From positions 3,720,001 through 3,784,000 of the forward strand of contig NC_013791.2 in the NCBI RefSeq assembly GCF_000005825.2: DNA of 64,000 nt, read 5' to 3'. The DNA comes from Alkalihalophilus pseudofirmus OF4. Its GTDB lineage: Bacteria; Bacillota; Bacilli; Bacillales; Bacillaceae_D. A program made the translations under genes and the position numbers. This document shows, one piece after another, positions 59,590 through 64,000 of this stretch. Each line of letters opens with the position of its first letter. Position 1 is the stretch's first letter. The notes below the pieces were generated by a model that saw nothing but the letters and a program-made list of their open reading frames with translations, did no database searches and was not told the origin of the DNA.

Positions 59590-59755
59590 CTATTTCGTCC
59601 ACCCAACATTGCCTATTTTCCCGCATGCCATGCACGGGGGTTGCACGTACTTGTTCTGTAGGGTGATTATATCATTATTCTAAATAGAACTAAATGTACC
59701 CCGCTGCAACCAAATGTGTTAGAATTTTCTAATAACAGATTTAGGAGTGAACCGT

Positions 59756-60514
59756 TTGAAATTAACTAATCTTGAAAAATACCATGACCCTCTGCTTTAT
59801 GACGCTCAAAATGATACGTACACAAAAGACTTATCTCTCATAGAAGAATATGCTGATATATGTCACGGCCCGATTATTGACCTTGCATGCGGCACGGGAA
59901 GAAGTGCGGTATATCTAGCAGAACGAGGCCATCACATCATTGGGGTCGATATTCACCAAGGAATGTTAGACCGCGCTAGGAAGAAAGCAGAATCCAAAAA
60001 TGTCAAAGTAGATTTCCACCTGCAGGATGCAACAAAACTAGATCTCTCAGTACAGAGTCCCTTTCTTTTTCTAGTTGGTAATGCCTTTCAACATTTCTTA
60101 ACCAATGAAGAGCAGGATGCCCTCTTAAGCGGGATTCATGCGCACCTTGAGGAGGAAGGAATTTTCTTGTTCGGTACTCGTTTTCTAGAAATAGAAGATA
60201 TTTTAGGGGTGAAACCGTATGAGGCATCCTTCACAGATCATCTTGGCAGAAAGGTCACAGAGGTTTATGAAGACATTTATCACCCCCTAGAGCAAGTGCT
60301 AGAATGCGTATCACAAGTGATAAAAATAGATGGGGAAAAGGTACAAAAAGAGAAAGAAACGATCCGCCTTCGCTATGTTCTCCCACAAGAAATGAAACGG
60401 CTCCTAGAAGGACATGGATTTACCATTTTACACGCTTATAGCGATTGGAATAAGACACCAATGCATGCAAAGAGCAAGCAATTGATCTATGTATGTAAGA
60501 AAGATTCTGTTTAA
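59756..60514 (+). CDS. SAM-dependent methyltransferase
   Basis: The 252-residue protein has a class I methyltransferase core: IIDLACGTGRSAVYLAERGH as motif I, VDIHQGMLDRARKKAESKN (motif II), and FLFLVGNAFQHFLT near motif IV. C-terminal strands with LRYVLPQEMKRLLEGHGF-type sequence (YVLPQEMKRLLEGHGF) complete the fold. The substrate is unknown. A TTG at 59756 is preferred as start (AGGAG eight bases upstream); the GTG at 59747 lies too near the site. It is a single gene, convergent with the aldehyde dehydrogenase gene. Confidence 0.87.
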   Translation: MKLTNLEKYHDPLLYDAQNDTYTKDLSLIEEYADICHGPIIDLACGTGRSAVYLAERGHHIIGVDIHQGMLDRARKKAESKNVKVDFHLQDATKLDLSVQSPFLFLVGNAFQHFLTNEEQDALLSGIHAHLEEEGIFLFGTRFLEIEDILGVKPYEASFTDHLGRKVTEVYEDIYHPLEQVLECVSQVIKIDGEKVQKEKETIRLRYVLPQEMKRLLEGHGFTILHAYSDWNKTPMHAKSKQLIYVCKKDSV

Positions 60515-60523
60515 CACCTGCAA

Positions 60524-60556
60524 AGAGGGCTGACCATTATGCAGGTCAACCCTCCT
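60524..60556. terminator. Terminator after the methyltransferase gene
   Basis: GAGGGCTGACC pairs with GGTCAACCCTC around ATTATGCA. The T-run is weak on both sides. Confidence 0.6.
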
Positions 60557-60560
60557 CCTC

Positions 60561-62003
60561 TTAATCTTCTTTATATTGCATATACACAACATGTGTAACT
60601 AAATAATCTTCTAAGCCGTGTTTTCCATCAGCACCGCCGAGCCCTGATTTTCTCATGCCAGCATGGTACCCTTGTATCGCTTCAAAATTCTCACGGTTAA
60701 CAAATGTCTCGCCATATTCCAAGAGAGCAGTGGCACGCATCACTTCATGATAATTTTCACTGTAAATAGAAGACGATAACCCGTACTCGGAATCATTCGC
60801 CATTTCAATCACTTCATCAAAATCACGATAAGTTGTGACCGGAAGAACGGGCCCGAAAATTTCTTCTTTCATAATCGCCGAATCATGCTTCACGTCTTTT
60901 AACAAGGTAGGTTCAAAGAAAAAGCCTTTTTCTACTTCAGCTGGCTGTCCTCCGACAAGAATCGTAGCCCCGTCTTTCACGGCTTCTTTCACCATATCAT
61001 AAATGCCCTCTAAATGATCTTTGCTAATTAATGGCCCTATATCCGCCTTTTTATCTTCTAGCGGATTGCCATACGTTGCAGCTTTCATCACATCAACCAT
61101 TTTCAGTAGAAATTCATCTGCTACATCCTCATGAACATATACTCTCTCAGCATTTGTACAAGCCTGCCCTGAGTTTGTCAGGCGTGACGTTTTAATGCTT
61201 TTCACAGCCAGATCGAGATCAGCATGCTTTGTAACGATTGCTGGTGCCTTCCCGCCTAATTCTAAATTAACCTTTGTAATCTGCTGGGCAGCGGCCTCCA
61301 TTACTTTCGTTCCCGCTTTAATGCCCCCGGTCATCGTCACCATCCCTACTTTAGGGTGTGATGCCATGACGTTGCCAATTTCGGAGCCTTTACCCGTCAC
61401 AAAATTATAAACCCCTTTTGGCAAGGAAGAACGGTGAACAAGCTCATTAAATTTCGCTGCTGTGTTTGGAGTCTGCTGACTCGGCTTAAGCACAATCGTA
61501 CAGCCTGCAATTAACGCAGTGGCTACTTTTCTAGCCAAAATAAACACTGGGAAATTCCATGGCACAATTCCTGCAATTACACCAATCGGCTTTTTGTGTA
61601 TGAAAATTTGTTCATTCTTCTGATCACTTGGAACGATTTCACCTTCGATTTTTCTCGACCATTCAGACATATAATAAAAATAATCAATTGCCATATCGAC
61701 TTCGCCCACTGCAAGGTCATAACTCTTACCTTGCTCTTCGATTAGAAGACGTATAAATGTTTCTCTTTCTTCTTTAAGGGCATCCCCTAACTCTCGGACA
61801 ATTTTTCCTCTTTCATTTGAAGGAACCGTCTTCCATGATTGCAACGCATCATACGCGGCATCAATTGCCTTGTTTGCATCCTCTTCAGTACCGTTTGCAA
61901 TCCTTGAAATCACTTCTTCTGTAGAAGGATTAACGACATCTATAAATTCCTCTGACGTTGAATCAATAAACTCCCCTGCTATATATAATTTATGTGGATC
62001 CAT
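60561..62003 (-). CDS. aldA: Aldehyde dehydrogenase (AldA/lactaldehyde type)
   Basis: The 480-residue protein has the ALDH fold. Cofactor and catalytic motifs are GVIAGIVPWNFPVFILARKV, LKPSQQTPNTA, TMTGGIKAGTKVM, the Glu in KVNLELGGKAPAIV and the Cys in NSGQACTNAERVY. It is close to AldA, which oxidises lactaldehyde and glycolaldehyde with NAD. The start has AAGGAGG at -8. A possible SigB promoter (GTTTAA-N15-GGAAAA) lies about 40-65 bases upstream. Confidence 0.9.
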   Translation of the reverse strand: MDPHKLYIAGEFIDSTSEEFIDVVNPSTEEVISRIANGTEEDANKAIDAAYDALQSWKTVPSNERGKIVRELGDALKEERETFIRLLIEEQGKSYDLAVGEVDMAIDYFYYMSEWSRKIEGEIVPSDQKNEQIFIHKKPIGVIAGIVPWNFPVFILARKVATALIAGCTIVLKPSQQTPNTAAKFNELVHRSSLPKGVYNFVTGKGSEIGNVMASHPKVGMVTMTGGIKAGTKVMEAAAQQITKVNLELGGKAPAIVTKHADLDLAVKSIKTSRLTNSGQACTNAERVYVHEDVADEFLLKMVDVMKAATYGNPLEDKKADIGPLISKDHLEGIYDMVKEAVKDGATILVGGQPAEVEKGFFFEPTLLKDVKHDSAIMKEEIFGPVLPVTTYRDFDEVIEMANDSEYGLSSSIYSENYHEVMRATALLEYGETFVNRENFEAIQGYHAGMRKSGLGGADGKHGLEDYLVTHVVYMQYKED

Positions 62004-62040
62004 CCTTTTGCCTCCTTATATGAAAAGTACCTACAAAAGC

Positions 62041-62067
62041 TTTTCCTATTTTGTACGTTTCTTAAAC
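62041..62067 (-). promoter_or_regulatory. Possible SigB promoter of aldA
   Basis: On the minus strand GTTTAA, 15 bases and GGAAAA. The -10 departs from GGGWAW at one or two positions. Confidence 0.45.
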
Positions 62068-62205
62068 ACCTTTTAGACAATCAGTGCACAACGACATGGA
62101 AAATGTCTTATTTTCATAATTTCACAAATTAAAAATAACCCTTTGATACTGCTTGGCTCGTGGCAATTCTCCCCTCTATACAGCCTCGAAAAAAACACCT
62201 CTCAG

Positions 62206-62230
62206 GTTTTAAAATGTCTGAGACGGGTAA
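62206..62230 (+). promoter_or_regulatory. SigB promoter of the general stress gene
   Basis: GTTTTA, 13 bases, GGGTAA is close to the SigB consensus GTTTAA-N13-15-GGGWAW. The inferred start, about 62238, lies just before the AAGGAGG. Confidence 0.72.
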
Positions 62231-62254
62231 ATTTTCACCAAGGAGGCGATAACG

Positions 62255-62596
62255 ATGAAACCAAACTATAAAGAGTTCCAAAATGACGAAGAAGTTGTAC
62301 GTGAAATTGAAACATTGAAGGCTAAAGGTGTAGACCCAGCAACAATGTATGTCATCACACATGATGATGATCGTACAGACCGCATTGCAGATAATTCAGA
62401 TGCCAATACAGTTGGAGCGAGCGAAGTAGGTCTTGGTACCTCCATTAAGAATGTGTTCCGCAAAAAAGGTGATGAACTGCGCGCTAAATTCTCAGAGCTC
62501 GGCTTCACTGAAGCAGAAGCAGAAAATTTAGAGAACAAACTAGATCAAGGTAAAGTCATTCTTGTCTTAAAAGAAGATCACCCTGTTAATATGTAA
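62255..62596 (+). CDS. yflT: General stress protein, YflT/GSP17M family
   Basis: The 113-residue protein matches the YflT (heat-induced general stress protein 17M) family: EIETLKAKGVDPATMYVITHD at residues 13-33, shown as LKAKGVDPATMYVITHDDDR, TVGASEVGLGTSIKNVFRKK-type sequence (EVGLGTSIKNVF), then ELGFTEAEAENLENKLDQGKV-type sequence (LGFTEAEAENLENKLDQGK) and a final strand. The family is SigB-dependent in B. subtilis; the biochemical role is unknown. AAGGAGG at 62240-62246 precedes the ATG. Confidence 0.9.
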   Translation: MKPNYKEFQNDEEVVREIETLKAKGVDPATMYVITHDDDRTDRIADNSDANTVGASEVGLGTSIKNVFRKKGDELRAKFSELGFTEAEAENLENKLDQGKVILVLKEDHPVNM

Positions 62597-62646
62597 TAAA
62601 AAATAAGCTCGATCTGAGGCTGTAACTCAGATCGAGCTTATTTTAC
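62597..62646. terminator. Bidirectional terminator yflT / EAL gene
   Basis: AAATAAGCTCGATCTGAG and CTCAGATCGAGCTTATTT form a perfect 18-pair stem around GCTGTAA, between converging genes. Confidence 0.93.
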
Positions 62647-64000
62647 TGGTTAACTAATACTTTAAGCCGGCCTTGAAGCTCTTTAACTGCTTCTGGTAAT
62701 GAATGCTCATCTACAGGTTTTGAAAAATAGTACCCTTGCAGCTCATCACATTTAGATTCTAAAAGCATTTCTGCCTGCTCGCTTGTTTCCACACCCTCTG
62801 CAGTTACACGCAGTCCAAGTTTTCTAGCAAGCGAAATAATCGAATGGACAATATGATATTCTTTCGTCTCGTTTTCGATATTATGAATAAAGACTTTATC
62901 GATTTTAATTTTATCGACCGGCAGCAGACGTAAATAGTTCAATGAAGCATTACTGACACCGAAATCATCAATTGCTACACTAAAACCTACCTCTTTTAAG
63001 CGTGATAACTTATGAATAATCGCTTGCTCATTTTTTAATAAGGAATGCTCTGTTATTTCTAATTCAATCTGCTCTGCAGAAATTCCATATTCCGATATCC
63101 CTTCAATTAAGCGGCTTTCGATAGACGGTGCGGCTAATGTTTTAGGAGATAAATTAACAGCCACCTTTGCTTTAGGATCGTTTAATGATCGCAGGAACTC
63201 ACACGCTTTTTCAATGACCCACTCATCGATCAGCTGGATGAAGTCTCTGTCTTCTGCAACGAGTATAAATACATCAGGCGGAATCGTGCCTAGCTTAGGA
63301 CTAAACCACCTAAGAAGTGCCTCGAAATGAACGGTTGACGTTTCCACATGAACAATTGGCTGAAAATAAAGAGTCAATTCTTTTCTAGAAATCGCTTTAC
63401 GGAGCTCACGTTCTAGAATAGGCTTATTCATCACTTCGTTCGTATGCTTATTAAAATTAAAGACCGTAATAGCTTGTCCGCCTTTTTGCTTCGCTTGAAA
63501 CATAGCGTGATACGATTGGTTAATTAAATGTTCAATCGGCAATTCCTCGTTACGCTTGTAGGCGATCCCCATAACGGACTGTACCGATAAATTCATTTCA
63601 TCAATTAAATACGGCGCCTGAAGCTGACGTTGAATCTCAGCAGCTACCTGACAAATTTCCTTATCAGACACAACATAAAAAATATATTCATCTCCAGCAA
63701 CCCGAGCCAATCCGCTTTCTTCAAATTGCAGGACACGCAGCATACGATTTGTCATTTCAACCGTAAATTCATCCATCGATTCATGGCCAATCAAGTCCAC
63801 AATCCGCTCAAATTGATTAATTTTCAAATAGCATACAGCTAGCTGCTTATCTGGTGCATTTTTTACTTTGCTCTCAAGCTTTTCTTTTAAACCCTTAATG
63901 CTCGGCAGTCCGGTCAGCGAGTCAAAAAAGTCATCATGAGTCAGCTTTTCTGTGAAACATAATAAATAGTTAATGAAACCATCTTCTTCTACGATCGGGG
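62643..64000 (-). CDS. GGDEF-EAL domain protein, 3' part (5' end outside window)
   Basis: The frame is open to the window edge, giving 451 residues. It begins with what may be the end of a PAS domain, then a GGDEF domain (DFFDSLTGLPSIKGLKEKL to about residue 180) and an EAL domain (about 195-445). The GGDEF active site reads VAGDEY, a degenerate form that probably cannot make c-di-GMP. The EAL domain looks active: FEALLRWFSP, NLSPKTL, LEITEHSLL, IDDFGVSNASLNYLRLLPVD, shown as IDDFGVSNASLNYL, TAEGVET and LQGYYFSKPV. It likely hydrolyses c-di-GMP. A TTG at 63827 is internal, not the start. Confidence 0.9.
   Translation of the reverse strand, partial: PIVEEDGFINYLLCFTEKLTHDDFFDSLTGLPSIKGLKEKLESKVKNAPDKQLAVCYLKINQFERIVDLIGHESMDEFTVEMTNRMLRVLQFEESGLARVAGDEYIFYVVSDKEICQVAAEIQRQLQAPYLIDEMNLSVQSVMGIAYKRNEELPIEHLINQSYHAMFQAKQKGGQAITVFNFNKHTNEVMNKPILERELRKAISRKELTLYFQPIVHVETSTVHFEALLRWFSPKLGTIPPDVFILVAEDRDFIQLIDEWVIEKACEFLRSLNDPKAKVAVNLSPKTLAAPSIESRLIEGISEYGISAEQIELEITEHSLLKNEQAIIHKLSRLKEVGFSVAIDDFGVSNASLNYLRLLPVDKIKIDKVFIHNIENETKEYHIVHSIISLARKLGLRVTAEGVETSEQAEMLLESKCDELQGYYFSKPVDEHSLPEAVKELQGRLKVLVNQ

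Overview
The window is a chromosomal stretch of a low-GC, spore-forming member of the Bacillaceae. The spore genes (cwlJ, gerQ, a CotF-like coat protein, a SleB/CwlJ-like hydrolase), the gene families in B. subtilis-like groupings (ywdI/ywdK/ung, ywbD/ywbE, yclNOPQ), the purine-rich ribosome binding sites and the paired riboswitches all fit. The Asp/Glu-rich linker of the siderophore-binding lipoprotein and the overall gene set resemble alkaliphilic Bacillus relatives, but the species cannot be fixed from sequence reading alone. No rRNA, tRNA, CRISPR array or prophage was seen. Two near-perfect parS (Spo0J/ParB) sites at 54887-54926 suggest an origin-proximal location.

Layout. 1-4.3 kb: end of cwlJ, gerQ, small ywd-type genes and membrane proteins. 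4.0-7.4 kb: a nitrogen operon (amtB, GlnD-like nucleotidyltransferase, DEDDh exonuclease, tail-less GlnR-like regulator) behind a perfect TnrA/GlnR box. 7.5-13 kb: coat protein, AbrB-type transporter, aldo/keto reductase, modA-modB, ung. 13-20 kb: a small membrane-peptide gene, intracellular subtilisin, sucrose genes sacP (with cre, RAT antiterminator and terminator in its leader) and sacA, with an SDR and a YjiH-type transporter between them. 20-27.5 kb: ATP-grasp ligase, azoreductase, pdxK, rarD, glnA (second TnrA/GlnR box), DinB-like protein, YkwC-like dehydrogenase. 28-32 kb: Fur-controlled yclNOPQ siderophore uptake. 32-38.5 kb: cshA helicase; a maltose locus with a GH13 glucosidase divergent from malT-mapP. 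38.5-45.4 kb: K+ channel, CYP152 peroxygenase, PHA synthase pair phaR-phaC, a second P450, a flavin reductase and an NAD(P)-binding protein. 45.5-50.5 kb: TPP riboswitch-thiC, a small zinc-ribbon protein, a FAD/Rieske oxidoreductase, YwbE and VOC proteins. 50.5-56.9 kb: frameshifted chemoreceptor, topB, tandem parS, guanidine-I riboswitch with an SMR pair, SleB-like hydrolase. 56.9-58.4 kb: an IS3-family element sitting in the hydrolase terminator. 58.4-64 kb: rRNA methyltransferase, methyltransferase, aldehyde dehydrogenase, SigB-type stress gene, and a GGDEF/EAL protein cut by the window edge.

Themes. Nitrogen: amtB and glnA both carry 17-bp TGTNA-N7-TNACA boxes centred about 49-50 bp upstream of the inferred start sites, and a GlnR-like protein lacking the usual regulatory tail lies in the amtB operon. 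Sugar: sucrose and maltose enter by PTS and are handled by SacA, or by MapP plus a GH13 glucosidase. Five intergenic regions hold copies of a GC-rich composite repeat made of two related hairpin modules in opposite orientation, the most conspicuous structure not explained by genes.
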